A model generated the notes under the pieces. The model was not told the origin of the DNA, did no database searches, and saw only the letters and a program-made list of their open reading frames with translations. From Melioribacteraceae bacterium (GTDB taxonomy: Bacteria > Bacteroidota > Ignavibacteria > Ignavibacteriales > Melioribacteraceae), in the NCBI GenBank assembly GCA_035362835.1, contig DAOSDY010000001.1, positions 868,001 through 932,000 of the forward strand: DNA of 64,000 bases. Reading direction: 5' to 3'. Below are positions 25,873 through 35,310 of the stretch, piece by piece. How positions within the stretch are numbered: position 1 is the stretch's first letter; every line of letters begins with the position of its first letter. The position numbers and the translations under genes are program-made.

Positions 25873-27722
25873 GAAAAAATTTTATTTACTTCTTATTAGT
25901 ACCTCTCCTTCTCATTCTGCTCGCCGGTTATCTGTTCCTCGATAAATGGATTGAGTCGGAAATTGAAGATGCCGGAGAAACTATTTTCGGCGCCAGAGTT
26001 GAGATTGACGACTTGTCACTGAATTTTTTTCCCCCCGGGGTTGAGTGGACAAAGATTGAGGTTGCCAATCCTTACAATCCTTGGACAAACCTGTTCGAAA
26101 CCGGAAATGTTAAGTTCGCAATGGATTTTAATCAGCTGTTAAGAAAAAAATACGTAATAGAAACAGTTGAAGTGTACGGTCTCGAAATAGGAACGAAAAG
26201 GGAAGCCAGCGGTGAACTGCCGGAGAACGAAAGGAAAAAGTCGACTCTTTTAACAGCCGAACAGACTTTCAGGAAGAGCGCTGAGAACTTCATCAATCAG
26301 ATCAAAGAAACTACACCCATTTTCGACATTGCTGAATTAAAGGGCAATTTCAATCCCGATAGCCTGATAAGAATTCTAGATATCCAGACCGTAGCAAAAC
26401 TAGATTCAATCCGTAAACAGACGTTAAAAATTTCCGGACATTGGCAGGGAACTCTATCGGAATTTGAAGAAGGAAAGAACAAGATTTCTGAAATTGAACA
26501 GAAAATAAAATCGATTGATCCGGCACAGCTTAACAATGTTCAGAATATAACTAATGCTATTCTGATAGCCGACAATTCAATTAAATCTATCAGCGATTTG
26601 AAAAACACTTTTGAAAAGAGATACCAGTCGATAAACGGCGATATAAGTATGCTTGTTGCATCGGTAGATTCGGTTGACGATTATGTAAAAAGGGATTATC
26701 AGAATCTTAAGAATATGGCGCGGCTGCCAAGCATAAACACACCTAGCATTGCGCAGCTCCTCGTCGGCAATGAAATGTATAAGAGAGTTCAAAGCTATCT
26801 CGGATATGCCGATGTTGCGCGTTTGAGTATAAAGAAGTATCAGCCCGAACCAGAATTCCAGAAAACTCCAAGATTCGAAGGGCAGAATATTAAATTCCCT
26901 TCTCCGGATTCCTATCCTGATTTCTGGATTAAACAGATAATTGTTAAGGGGGGTAAAAAAGGAAGCGGACTATTTTCCGGAAGCGGAACTGTAAAAAATA
27001 TTTCTGATAATCAGCAGATTACCGGACTTCCAACAACCGTTAACCTTGAAGGATTTCTTACAAATCATAGATCTATTAATATCACCGGCCGTATAGACCG
27101 CCGCAAAGAAATTCCGTACGATGAATATTCTGCAACTCTTAACGGTGTGCCGACCGGGCAGTTCAGTCTGGGCAAGAGCGACTTTCTTCCTACAAATGTA
27201 AAGGACGCGCTACTGGATTCTAAAATCAACATATCACTTCCAGGAAATACATTTGACATAAGCGCCGGGTTTAAGCTCTCGGGCTTCACACTTCAGTTTG
27301 ATACAGAACCTAAAAATATTTTTGAGAGTATTGTCCGACAGGTCCTCGAACGGGTAAAAGATTTTAACGTAAATATAAGAATGTGGAACACGGGAAAATC
27401 TGTTGATGCCGCACTTGCGACCGACCTCGACGACCAGATAGCAAAGCGCCTGAAAGAAGTTGTTGGCGAGGAATTGATAAAGCTACAAAACCAGCTTAAG
27501 GCACGGTTCGATTCTTTTATAGCCGGGAAGCGCGGTGAATTTGAAAAATTCTACAATGCTAAGATTTCCGAAGTGAATGAACAGATCGATCTGTACCGTC
27601 AGATTATCAACAGTCAGATGGGGATTGTTGAAGCAAAGAAGAAAGAATTATCAGAGCGCCTGGAAAAAGCAAAATCGGGATTAATTGAGAACAAATTGAA
27701 AGAGCTTCTTAAGAAACAGTAA
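25869..27722 (+). CDS. TIGR03545 family AsmA-like membrane-anchored protein
   Basis: A 617-residue protein with one N-terminal membrane anchor (FIYFLLVPLLLILLAGYLFLD) and a large periplasmic part. IFGARVEIDDLSLNFFPPGVEWTKIEV is like the start of AsmA/TamB-type chorein-like proteins. Two coiled-coil stretches are visible: about 185-285 and the C-terminus (about 530-617, rich in K, E and L). The ATG overlaps the stop of the TIGR03546 gene. Proteins of AsmA type are linked to lipid transport between membranes. For this family the role is unproven. Confidence 0.85.
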   Translation: MRKNFIYFLLVPLLLILLAGYLFLDKWIESEIEDAGETIFGARVEIDDLSLNFFPPGVEWTKIEVANPYNPWTNLFETGNVKFAMDFNQLLRKKYVIETVEVYGLEIGTKREASGELPENERKKSTLLTAEQTFRKSAENFINQIKETTPIFDIAELKGNFNPDSLIRILDIQTVAKLDSIRKQTLKISGHWQGTLSEFEEGKNKISEIEQKIKSIDPAQLNNVQNITNAILIADNSIKSISDLKNTFEKRYQSINGDISMLVASVDSVDDYVKRDYQNLKNMARLPSINTPSIAQLLVGNEMYKRVQSYLGYADVARLSIKKYQPEPEFQKTPRFEGQNIKFPSPDSYPDFWIKQIIVKGGKKGSGLFSGSGTVKNISDNQQITGLPTTVNLEGFLTNHRSINITGRIDRRKEIPYDEYSATLNGVPTGQFSLGKSDFLPTNVKDALLDSKINISLPGNTFDISAGFKLSGFTLQFDTEPKNIFESIVRQVLERVKDFNVNIRMWNTGKSVDAALATDLDDQIAKRLKEVVGEELIKLQNQLKARFDSFIAGKRGEFEKFYNAKISEVNEQIDLYRQIINSQMGIVEAKKKELSERLEKAKSGLIENKLKELLKKQ

Positions 27723-27771
27723 TTCTCAGGCGTTGGAACTGAAAAATCTAAAGTTGCGGCGGCGGCAATAT

Positions 27772-28659
27772 CTATCCGTGCACTTTATTTCTTCTATTGT
27801 CAGATTTCCTGCATTCATCCGAACAGCAATAATCATTTTCAACCTTACAATCCTGGCAGGTAATTAGCATCTTATCGCAATTCTGATTATGGCAATTAAT
27901 ATAATATGATGAGGGCTTTCCGCAGTAATAGCAGCTGCCGATGTGTTTAATCTCCTCAATTGTATTGGGTGATACAATTCTTCTTTCATCAAAAACAAAA
28001 ACAGAACCTTCCCAGTACTTATCCGGAAACTGATTGATATAATTCCAGATTCCTCCGTCCATCTGATAAACATCTTTAAATCCATTTTCTACCAGATAAG
28101 CAGAAGCTTTTTCGCACCTGATTCCGCCCGTACAATATGTAACAACTGTCTTATCCCTGTAATCGGCCAGCTTCTCGGTTATAGAAGGCCAGTCGCGGAA
28201 TGTCTCCATATCAGGAGTGATCGCGTTCTTGAATCTACCGATATTACTCTCGTAGTTATTTCTTGCATCTACAATAACGAAGTCCTTTCCTTCTTCATAA
28301 AAACGATTTAACTGATCGGGTTTCAGTCTCTTCCCCGTTTTTGAAAGATCTACTTTACCGAAACTGGCGTTCACAATTTCCTTCTTAATCCTCACGTGAA
28401 TTTTCCGGAAAGCGTGGCCGTCGGCTCCATCATCTTTAAACCAGATATCTGAGAACTCTATGTATCTTCTGATTTCCGATTTATACTTTTCGATATTTTC
28501 CAGCGTGCCGGATACAGTTGCATTAATCCCTTCGCTGGAAATCCAGACTCTTCCCAGAATATCATTTGCCTTACAGAAAACTATATGATCTTCCATAAAC
28601 TTTTCCGGATTCGGGAAGTCAACATATTTATAAAAAAGTAATACCCTATAATCATTCAT
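27772..28659 (-). CDS. trhO: tRNA uridine-34 hydroxylase (rhodanese-like)
   Basis: A 295-residue TrhO/YceA protein that makes 5-hydroxyuridine at position 34 of tRNA with oxygen. An N-terminal acylphosphatase-like domain (RVWISSEGINATVSG) is followed by a rhodanese domain with the active-site loop VTYCTGGIRCEKASAYL. The C-terminal tail (about 240-290) carries many Cys residues in CxxC-like pairs, as in other family members. The gene stands alone, convergent with the TIGR03545 gene, and has a strong Bacteroidota-type promoter just upstream. Confidence 0.95.
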   Translation of the reverse strand: MNDYRVLLFYKYVDFPNPEKFMEDHIVFCKANDILGRVWISSEGINATVSGTLENIEKYKSEIRRYIEFSDIWFKDDGADGHAFRKIHVRIKKEIVNASFGKVDLSKTGKRLKPDQLNRFYEEGKDFVIVDARNNYESNIGRFKNAITPDMETFRDWPSITEKLADYRDKTVVTYCTGGIRCEKASAYLVENGFKDVYQMDGGIWNYINQFPDKYWEGSVFVFDERRIVSPNTIEEIKHIGSCYYCGKPSSYYINCHNQNCDKMLITCQDCKVENDYCCSDECRKSDNRRNKVHG

Positions 28660-28684
28660 TAAAAAGTTCTTTCATTTTGGGGAA

Positions 28685-28715
28685 CAAAGATAGCAAATCC
28701 CTTTAAGAGTAAAAA
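28685..28715 (-). promoter_or_regulatory. Bacteroidota-type promoter of trhO
   Basis: On the minus strand TTTT (28712-28715), exactly 19 bases, then TATCTTTG (28685-28692), a full match to the -7 box TAnnTTTG and 3 of 4 to the -33 TTTG. The predicted start site is about 20 bases before the trhO ATG. Confidence 0.7.
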
Positions 28716-28817
28716 TTCGTGTAAATCCAGATTTTAAGGGGAAACGGGGGTATTCTACCTATCTAATTATTCGAAGCATTGCTATATTTATAACCAAAAT
28801 TCGGGTCCCATTAATCA

Positions 28818-30155
28818 ATGACTGAACCAAATATCGATATCGGAATTTTATCCGGCCGGCAGATCAATTTTGAATTGTACGGCGATTTCACTTTAACGGA
28901 ATCGGAAAAACGCTATAGCGGCCGCTATTCTGCAAAACTTGAAGGTGGAAAAATCTCAATTCTCCAGGAGAACAAGGAAGTTTATTCGTCAAATGAAATT
29001 GTCTTTTCGCCTAACGATATTGAGACCGAATCGTTTTTATTAAGAGATGTTACTATCGGGAAGCAGTTTCACTGGGAGAAGAAAGAAAACCAGAGATTCC
29101 GCGGCAGGTTAAAACTGATTAAAGAAAAAAATAATGTAACCGGAATAAATATAATTCCGATCGAAGAATACCTGATAAGCGTAATTTCCTCGGAAATGAG
29201 TCCGAACAGTTCTCTTGAATTGTTAAAAGCTCACGCTATAGTATCGCGAGGATGGCTCCTTGCCCAACTCGATAAAAAGAAACAGAGCAAAAAGAAAAAA
29301 TCCGTGAATGAGATTCTTACAGATTCGGAAATAACGAGATGGTACGACCGCGAGGATCATTCCCATTTCGATCTTTGTGCAGACGACCACTGCCAGAGAT
29401 ACCAGGGTGTCACAAAAATTATAAACGATAATGCACTCAACGCTATCGAAGCCACGCGCGGACTTGTTCTTGTTTACGATAATAAAATATGCGACACCCG
29501 TTATTCAAAGTGCTGCGGAGGTATGACAGAATCTTTTGAAAATGTCTGGGAACCGGTTAAGCATCATTACCTCTCTCCAGTTGTCGATTATAAATTTGAG
29601 ATCGACGGGATCGATTACGACCTTACCAACAACATGCTTGCCGAGAAGTGGATAAAAAATAATCCGCATGCCTACTGCAATACAAACGATCCAAGAATTC
29701 TATCTCAGATCATGGTCGATTTCGACAGGCCTACAAATAATTTTTTTAGATGGACGGTTGAATACATACAGGAAGACCTTGCGGAAATTATCCGTTCCAA
29801 AAGCGGTATTGATTTCGGAAACATTATTGATCTTACGCCATTGCAGCGCGGTTACTCCGGAAGGATTACACGCCTGCAGATCTCAGGCGATAAAAAAGAA
29901 CTGATAATAGGCAAAGAACTCGAAATACGAAGAGTTCTTTCAAAATCTCATCTTTACAGTTCCGCGTTTTACGTTACCAGGCATGATCTGAATGGGAAGG
30001 TTCCCGGTAAGTTCGTACTTCATGGCGCCGGGTGGGGACACGGAGTAGGGCTCTGCCAGATTGGAGCCGCGGTAATGGGTGAAAAAGGATACGGCTTCGA
30101 CGAGATACTGATTCATTATTTCAACGGTGCAAAAATTCAAAAGATTTATTCATGA
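28818..30155 (+). CDS. SpoIID/LytB domain protein
   Basis: A 445-residue protein. The first part carries a SpoIID-type domain: IPIEEYLISVISSEMSPNSSLELLKAHAIVSRGW is the conserved VxxEMP..w..eALKAQAVaaRTy region. GWGHGVGLCQIGAAVMGEKGYGFDEILIHYF is the C-terminal signature. SpoIID is a lytic transglycosylase acting on denuded glycan strands; the LytB group is less known. No signal peptide or membrane anchor is visible, and no good ribosome-binding site precedes the ATG, so an upstream or other start is possible. The next gene, a GT4 glycosyltransferase, overlaps by 4 bases. Confidence 0.9.
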   Translation: MTEPNIDIGILSGRQINFELYGDFTLTESEKRYSGRYSAKLEGGKISILQENKEVYSSNEIVFSPNDIETESFLLRDVTIGKQFHWEKKENQRFRGRLKLIKEKNNVTGINIIPIEEYLISVISSEMSPNSSLELLKAHAIVSRGWLLAQLDKKKQSKKKKSVNEILTDSEITRWYDREDHSHFDLCADDHCQRYQGVTKIINDNALNAIEATRGLVLVYDNKICDTRYSKCCGGMTESFENVWEPVKHHYLSPVVDYKFEIDGIDYDLTNNMLAEKWIKNNPHAYCNTNDPRILSQIMVDFDRPTNNFFRWTVEYIQEDLAEIIRSKSGIDFGNIIDLTPLQRGYSGRITRLQISGDKKELIIGKELEIRRVLSKSHLYSSAFYVTRHDLNGKVPGKFVLHGAGWGHGVGLCQIGAAVMGEKGYGFDEILIHYFNGAKIQKIYS

Positions 30156-31264
30156 AAGTTCTTCTTACATGTCTTTCCCGAAGCTGGGGCGGTCTGGAAA
30201 TGTATACGATTCAGACAGCGCGGCAATTAACAATGAACGGAATTCAGGCCGATATTCTTTGTTACCCGGGTTCCCGGGTTTATCAGGAAGCGGTTAACGA
30301 AAAGATAACCGTCTATACATCTGCATTTAAAAATTATTTTAATCCTGTAGAGCAGATTAAAATTTCGAGACTGTTAAAAAGAAACAGATATGATGTTATT
30401 CACAGCCAGGCATCAAAGGATCTCTGGTTAATTGTACCTGCGTTGAAACTTGCTTCATTAAAAATCCCGCTTTTGCTTACCAAGCAGATGGGATCATATA
30501 TAATTAAAAAAGATTTCCTGCACAGTTGGATTTATAAACGTCTCGATTTCGCTCTTGCCATCAGCAGGGTTATTGCAAAAAACCTGGTTGATACAACCCC
30601 GTTAACAGCCGAAAAAATAATTCTCCTTCACAATTCAATCGATACAGAAATTTTTAATCCGGAAACAGTCGATAAAAATTCTGTCCGTAGCGAATTCAAA
30701 ATTGGCTATAATGAAATACTGATTGGAATGATGGCAAGGTTCAGCCCGGGTAAAGGTCATGAAGAATTTATCCATGCCGCAGAATTACTATTGCAAAAGC
30801 ATAATAATATAAGATTCATGATAATCGGTGAACCAAGTAAGGGCGAGGATAAATATGCTGCGGATATAAAAATGCTAGCATCAGCAAAAGGTCTGCTTGA
30901 CAGGATAATATTTACAGGATACCGAAAAGATACTCCAAATGTGCTGGCCGCACTGGATATTTTTGTGTTCCCGTCGCACGCCGAGGCATTCGGAATCGCA
31001 CTTGCCGAGGCGCTAAGCATGGGGAAACCATCCGTCTGCTCCAATTCCGACGGTGTACTCGATATAGCGGTGGACGGGGAAACCTCCCTCCTCTTTGAAA
31101 AAATGAATTGGAAGGATTTAGCCGTTAAAATAGAACGGCTGATAATTGATGACGGTTTGCGATTAAGGTTTGGAATTGCCGCACGAAAAAGAGCTGTCGC
31201 GCATTTCGACATAAAGGTTTTTACAAAAAAGCTGATTGATATTTACAACTCCTTAGTAAAATAA
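30152..31264 (+). CDS. GT4 family glycosyltransferase
   Basis: A 370-residue GT-B glycosyltransferase. The N-terminus LTCLSRSWGGLEMYTIQTARQL has the acceptor-side GG(x)E loop. The C-terminal domain has GMMARFSPGKGHEEFIHAAELL and the donor-binding HAEAFGIALAEALSMGKPSVCS with the EX7E motif. It transfers an activated sugar with retention of configuration, likely to a lipid or cell-wall acceptor. Overlap with the SpoIID-type gene suggests a shared role in wall or surface polysaccharide work. Confidence 0.93.
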   Translation: MKVLLTCLSRSWGGLEMYTIQTARQLTMNGIQADILCYPGSRVYQEAVNEKITVYTSAFKNYFNPVEQIKISRLLKRNRYDVIHSQASKDLWLIVPALKLASLKIPLLLTKQMGSYIIKKDFLHSWIYKRLDFALAISRVIAKNLVDTTPLTAEKIILLHNSIDTEIFNPETVDKNSVRSEFKIGYNEILIGMMARFSPGKGHEEFIHAAELLLQKHNNIRFMIIGEPSKGEDKYAADIKMLASAKGLLDRIIFTGYRKDTPNVLAALDIFVFPSHAEAFGIALAEALSMGKPSVCSNSDGVLDIAVDGETSLLFEKMNWKDLAVKIERLIIDDGLRLRFGIAARKRAVAHFDIKVFTKKLIDIYNSLVK

Positions 31265-31334
31265 TCGGATATTCTTTTCGCGGTACGGTTGGTTATTCAT
31301 TTTATATACAGGGAAGGATGTTAGGGATAAAAGA

Positions 31335-33422
31335 ATGACATTTTTAAATCCAGCTATTTTATTCGGGTTAATTGCAGCATCAATTCCAATTCTTCTTCAC
31401 TTCATGAATCTTCGGAAGTTAAAAAAAATTGAATTCAGCACTTTAAATTTTTTAAAAGAACTTCAGAAGACAAAAGTCAGGAGAATTAAACTGAAACAAT
31501 GGCTTCTTCTGCTGCTGCGCGTTTTAATAATTGTATTTATTGTACTTGGATTCGCAAGACCTGCGGCCACAGGAATTGGATCGGGATCTTCCGCCGCTGC
31601 AACTTCGGCGGTCTTTATAGTTGATAATACATTCAGTATGTCGGTGGTTTTTAACGAGGGCTCTTATTTTAACAAGGTTAAACAGGCGGCTTTAAAATTA
31701 GTTAACGGTTTTCAGATTGGTGACGAGATTACAGTAATACCGTTCGTATCGGATCAGGATCTGACCGTTACACCAAAGACCAATCTTGAACTGATAAAAA
31801 GTGAGATTGAAGCGGTAAGAATCCTGAATACACGCGGCACGTTGAATGAAGTATTAATAAAAGCCGGCAGAATCCTGTACGATTCGCATAATATCAACAA
31901 AGAAATTTACATTTTCACGGATCTGCAGAAGGGATCTATCTTCAGTAATGAAAACGAAATATCTTATCTTCCTCAGCTTCTTAACGGCTCACGGATTTTT
32001 TTAATTGATATGGGAAATAGATCCTTAAACAATTCGGGTGTTGACAAAATAAAATCCGGCAATCAAATTTTTGAGAAGGGCAAAAAGGTCGGGTTCTATT
32101 CAACCATTACAAATTATTCCGGCGAGAGAGTAAGCCAGGTTGCCTCCCTGTTAATCAACGGAAAGAGAAGCGCACAGCAGAGTGTCTCTCTAATCCCTCG
32201 AGAATCCAAAGAATTCTATTTCGAAACGACATTATCGGACACGGGAGTAATTTCGGTATCCGTAGAAATTGAAGACGACGATATTAACGGTGACAACCAG
32301 CGATTTCTTAATTTCTATATTCCGGATAAAATTAAGCTTCTTATACTATACAAAGATATTGAGGATACCCGTTTTGTTAAGCTTGCGTTATCAAGTCAAT
32401 CTTCTTCATCTTTAAAGTTAACGGAAGCGGGAGTCGGAAATTTATCCGCATATCAGCTAAAAAATTTCGACGCTGTTATTATTGTCGGATCGGTTGACGG
32501 GGAACCGGTAAAATTGCTTAACGATTATCTGAATGACGGAGGAGGAATACTTTTTTTTCCCGGCAGCGGAGAAAGTCTTTCGTCAATTCAATCCTTTTTC
32601 AAAAAGTTAAACATTCCCATTCCCGAATATTTTATGGGCAAGTTAAACTCAGCGGAAATAATCAATCAGTTCGACCGGGTCGATTTGAATCATCCCCTTT
32701 TTACAGATCTCTTCGAAGAATCAGGCAATACCAGAATCGAATCCCCCGATATTTATTATTACTTAAAAACAAATCCCGGCGGCATCAGTATAATCTCGAT
32801 GTTCGACAGATCGTCATTTCTTTGCGAATATAATTCCGGCAACGGAAAAATTCTTGTCTATAATATCTCTCCCGTCCTGAGTTGGAGTAACTTTCCGATA
32901 AAATCACTCTTCCCAACACTTATTAATAAATCGATTATGTACCTTTCCTCCGGTTCCAAAGGTGAACATCAGATTCTTGCAGGCGATGAACTCCCTGTAA
33001 ATATCAGGGGCGCTTCTTTTAATCAGATAAAGGTTATAAAGCCCGACGGATTAATTGAATATATCAATACCGATTCTCTTTCTGGAAAAAACTATTTCCG
33101 GTATTTGAAGACAAATCTAATCGGGATTTACAGATTCTATTCCGGCAACAAACTGCTTGATCACTTTGCGGTAAATCATGACCCGATGGAATCCATTTCT
33201 GAATATTCTTCTCTATCGGATCTTAATGATTTTCTTAGAAAGACAGGATATGAATTCGAAGCAACATCGCTGAACAGTAAAGGTGATATAATTGAACAGG
33301 TAAACAGTGAGAGATTCGGTGACGAATTGTGGCAATATTTTATAATAGCCGCCCTGTTACTAGCACTTCTCGAAATGTTTGTAGCAAGAAGTGCGAAAAA
33401 AGAAATGGGAGCACTGAATTAA
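31335..33422 (+). CDS. BatA-like membrane protein with vWA domain
   Basis: A 695-residue protein. It begins with the BatA N-terminal region, FLNPAILFGLIAASIPILLHFMNLRK, followed by a second membrane segment LLLLLRVLIIVFIVLGFARP. A vWA domain follows; its MIDAS motif reads DNTFS instead of DxSxS, so metal binding may be reduced. A further Rossmann-like domain of DUF4159/GATase type is seen around IIVGSVDGEPVKLLNDYLNDGGGILFFPG. The C-terminus ends with a third membrane segment, WQYFIIAALLLALLEMFV. Bat proteins are linked to stress tolerance. No other bat gene or MoxR gene is adjacent. Confidence 0.88.
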   Translation: MTFLNPAILFGLIAASIPILLHFMNLRKLKKIEFSTLNFLKELQKTKVRRIKLKQWLLLLLRVLIIVFIVLGFARPAATGIGSGSSAAATSAVFIVDNTFSMSVVFNEGSYFNKVKQAALKLVNGFQIGDEITVIPFVSDQDLTVTPKTNLELIKSEIEAVRILNTRGTLNEVLIKAGRILYDSHNINKEIYIFTDLQKGSIFSNENEISYLPQLLNGSRIFLIDMGNRSLNNSGVDKIKSGNQIFEKGKKVGFYSTITNYSGERVSQVASLLINGKRSAQQSVSLIPRESKEFYFETTLSDTGVISVSVEIEDDDINGDNQRFLNFYIPDKIKLLILYKDIEDTRFVKLALSSQSSSSLKLTEAGVGNLSAYQLKNFDAVIIVGSVDGEPVKLLNDYLNDGGGILFFPGSGESLSSIQSFFKKLNIPIPEYFMGKLNSAEIINQFDRVDLNHPLFTDLFEESGNTRIESPDIYYYLKTNPGGISIISMFDRSSFLCEYNSGNGKILVYNISPVLSWSNFPIKSLFPTLINKSIMYLSSGSKGEHQILAGDELPVNIRGASFNQIKVIKPDGLIEYINTDSLSGKNYFRYLKTNLIGIYRFYSGNKLLDHFAVNHDPMESISEYSSLSDLNDFLRKTGYEFEATSLNSKGDIIEQVNSERFGDELWQYFIIAALLLALLEMFVARSAKKEMGALN

Positions 33423-33464
33423 TTTATTTAAGTTAATTTTACAGAACCTTTTTTCCGGGAGTGA

Positions 33465-34763
33465 ATGAAACCTACTATAATCGAATTAAAGAACCGTCCG
33501 AAAGAAAGAGCGGTGCTTATTGCTCTTTCAACAGGAAATTTTTCAAGAAATCAGGCAGAGGAACATCTTGAAGAGCTTGAACTTCTAACCGATACTGCCG
33601 GCGCCGAAACAGTATTTAAAATATTGCAGGAGAGGAACAATCCTGATCCGGCATTTTTTATTGGCAAAGGCAAAGCTGAAGAGATTGCGCAGCTTATTGA
33701 ATTGAACAATATTCAGCTTGCCATTTTTGATGATGATCTCAATCCGACACAGGTGCGTAACCTCGAAAAACTGTTCGAGCGTAAAGTACTAGACCGGAGC
33801 GGATTAATACTTGATATATTTGCATCCCATGCAAAGACACGCGAAGCCAAGACTCAGGTTGAACTTGCCCAGCTTCAGTACATGCTTCCACGGCTTACAA
33901 GAGCATGGACCCACCTTTCCAAACAATACGGCGGTATCGGAACTAAAGGCCCCGGCGAAACCCAGATTGAAACCGACAGGCGGATGATTAGAACACGAAT
34001 TAGCAAACTGAAAGAGAATCTTAAAAAGATAGAAGCACAGCAGATAACCAAGAGCGCGTCCCGTAAAAATCTTATTAATGCCACCCTTGTAGGATATACC
34101 AATGCAGGAAAGTCCACTCTGCTAAATCGGCTGACAAACGCCGGGGTTCTAGCTGAGGATAAACTTTTTGCGACACTGGATTCTACAACAAGAGTTTTTG
34201 AGGTGGAGAAGAATAAAAAAATTCTTCTCAGCGATACCGTCGGATTCATAAGAAAGCTGCCGCATAACCTGGTGGCTTCATTTAAAAGCACATTAAATGT
34301 GGTAAAAGATGCGGATCTGATCCTGCACGTAATAGATGCATCGCATGAATTTTACGAGGATCATATTAGAGTAGTGGAAGAAACTCTTAAGGAGCTTAAG
34401 AGCGAAAACAAACCGCAGCTTAAGATCTTTAACAAAATAGATTTATTTAATGAGAGGCATAAGCTTGAATTATTGTCCGCCCATTACCCGGGCTCGCTCT
34501 TTATATCAGCAGAAAGGGGCATCGGGATCGGGAAACTCACAGAATCGTTAATAAGCTTATATGAAAAGAACTTTGTAACGCATAAAATAAAAATCAATCA
34601 GCAGGATTCGGCAATTATTTCGCGGATTTATAATCTTGCGGAAGTTATTAATGCCGAATATGACGAAGAATATGTTTTGATAAATTATCGTGCGGGTGCC
34701 GAAAATCATAACATTATCAAGAAATTAATAGAAAACAAAAAAGGAGTTCGAAATGAAAAGTAA
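33465..34763 (+). CDS. hflX: Ribosome-associated GTPase HflX
   Basis: A 432-residue GTPase of the HflX family, which splits or rescues 70S ribosomes under stress. The N-terminal HflX domain includes NPDPAFFIGKGKAEEI and VLDRSGLILDIFASHAKTREAKTQVELAQLQY. The linker GGIGTKGPGETQIETDRR follows. The G domain has G1 GYTNAGKS, G3 DTVGF, G4 NKID and G5 SAE. GGGAGTGA-like spacing before the ATG (CGGGAGTGA) gives a good ribosome-binding site. Its end overlaps the lectin gene by 11 bases. Confidence 0.97.
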   Translation: MKPTIIELKNRPKERAVLIALSTGNFSRNQAEEHLEELELLTDTAGAETVFKILQERNNPDPAFFIGKGKAEEIAQLIELNNIQLAIFDDDLNPTQVRNLEKLFERKVLDRSGLILDIFASHAKTREAKTQVELAQLQYMLPRLTRAWTHLSKQYGGIGTKGPGETQIETDRRMIRTRISKLKENLKKIEAQQITKSASRKNLINATLVGYTNAGKSTLLNRLTNAGVLAEDKLFATLDSTTRVFEVEKNKKILLSDTVGFIRKLPHNLVASFKSTLNVVKDADLILHVIDASHEFYEDHIRVVEETLKELKSENKPQLKIFNKIDLFNERHKLELLSAHYPGSLFISAERGIGIGKLTESLISLYEKNFVTHKIKINQQDSAIISRIYNLAEVINAEYDEEYVLINYRAGAENHNIIKKLIENKKGVRNEK

Positions 34764-35154
34764 ATTATTATTTCTTTTATTAGGTCTTGTCTTCTCATTT
34801 TCAAGCACCATAACAGCACAGGTTCAGGGCGGTACTTTCTTTGTTGATAAGTCTACAAAGAATTTTAACCTGAATGCAAACGAAGGTAAACGCGAAACGG
34901 TAATTGAAATCAATTTTGAAAAACCCTACCAGGAAAAACCGACTGTTCTGGTTTCGTTAAGTCTCATCGATTTACAGGGAGATAAATTCGAAGTTGAAGC
35001 TAATTCAAAGGTAAATCAGACTCTTGAATCCCGGGGATTAAAAATTGCTGTTGAGGCAACGGGAGTATCTCGAGACGGATTTGTTTTGAAAGTAGTGGTA
35101 TGGGGAAACACAAAAGTAAATGCTGCCGGTGGAACCTGGATAGCATTTAAATAA
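34753..35154 (+). CDS. Secreted H-type lectin domain protein
   Basis: A 133-residue exported protein: signal peptide of about 22 residues (MKSKLLFLLLGLVFSFSSTI) and then one domain. The pattern FEKPYQEKPTVLVSLSLIDL ... SRDGFVLKVVVWGNTKV ... GGTWIAFK fits the H-type lectin family (N-acetylgalactosamine-binding in snail and Dictyostelium). In bacteria these domains are little studied. The start ATG lies inside hflX and has an excellent AAAGGAG site 6 bases upstream, so its expression is tied to hflX transcription. Sugar binding is an inference. Confidence 0.8.
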   Translation: MKSKLLFLLLGLVFSFSSTITAQVQGGTFFVDKSTKNFNLNANEGKRETVIEINFEKPYQEKPTVLVSLSLIDLQGDKFEVEANSKVNQTLESRGLKIAVEATGVSRDGFVLKVVVWGNTKVNAAGGTWIAFK

Positions 35155-35310
35155 TTAGTTTGATTGATGTGAGCGCGAATTCGCAGATGCAAAAAGTGTA
35201 ATAAACGGGTACAATTATTTCCGGTTCAGTGACTTCATAATCCGGTAATAAATATTCTAAAACATTTTTTCGTATTTGCGGAAACATAACAATAAAGAGG
35301 AATGATCTGC

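Noticed and set aside
26297..27289. Minus-strand frames within the TIGR03545 gene
   Set aside because: These are short mirrors of a well supported coding region.
35174..35184. GCGAATTCGC palindrome between the lectin and the first lyase
   Set aside because: A 10-base palindrome with no other support. It is likely by chance.
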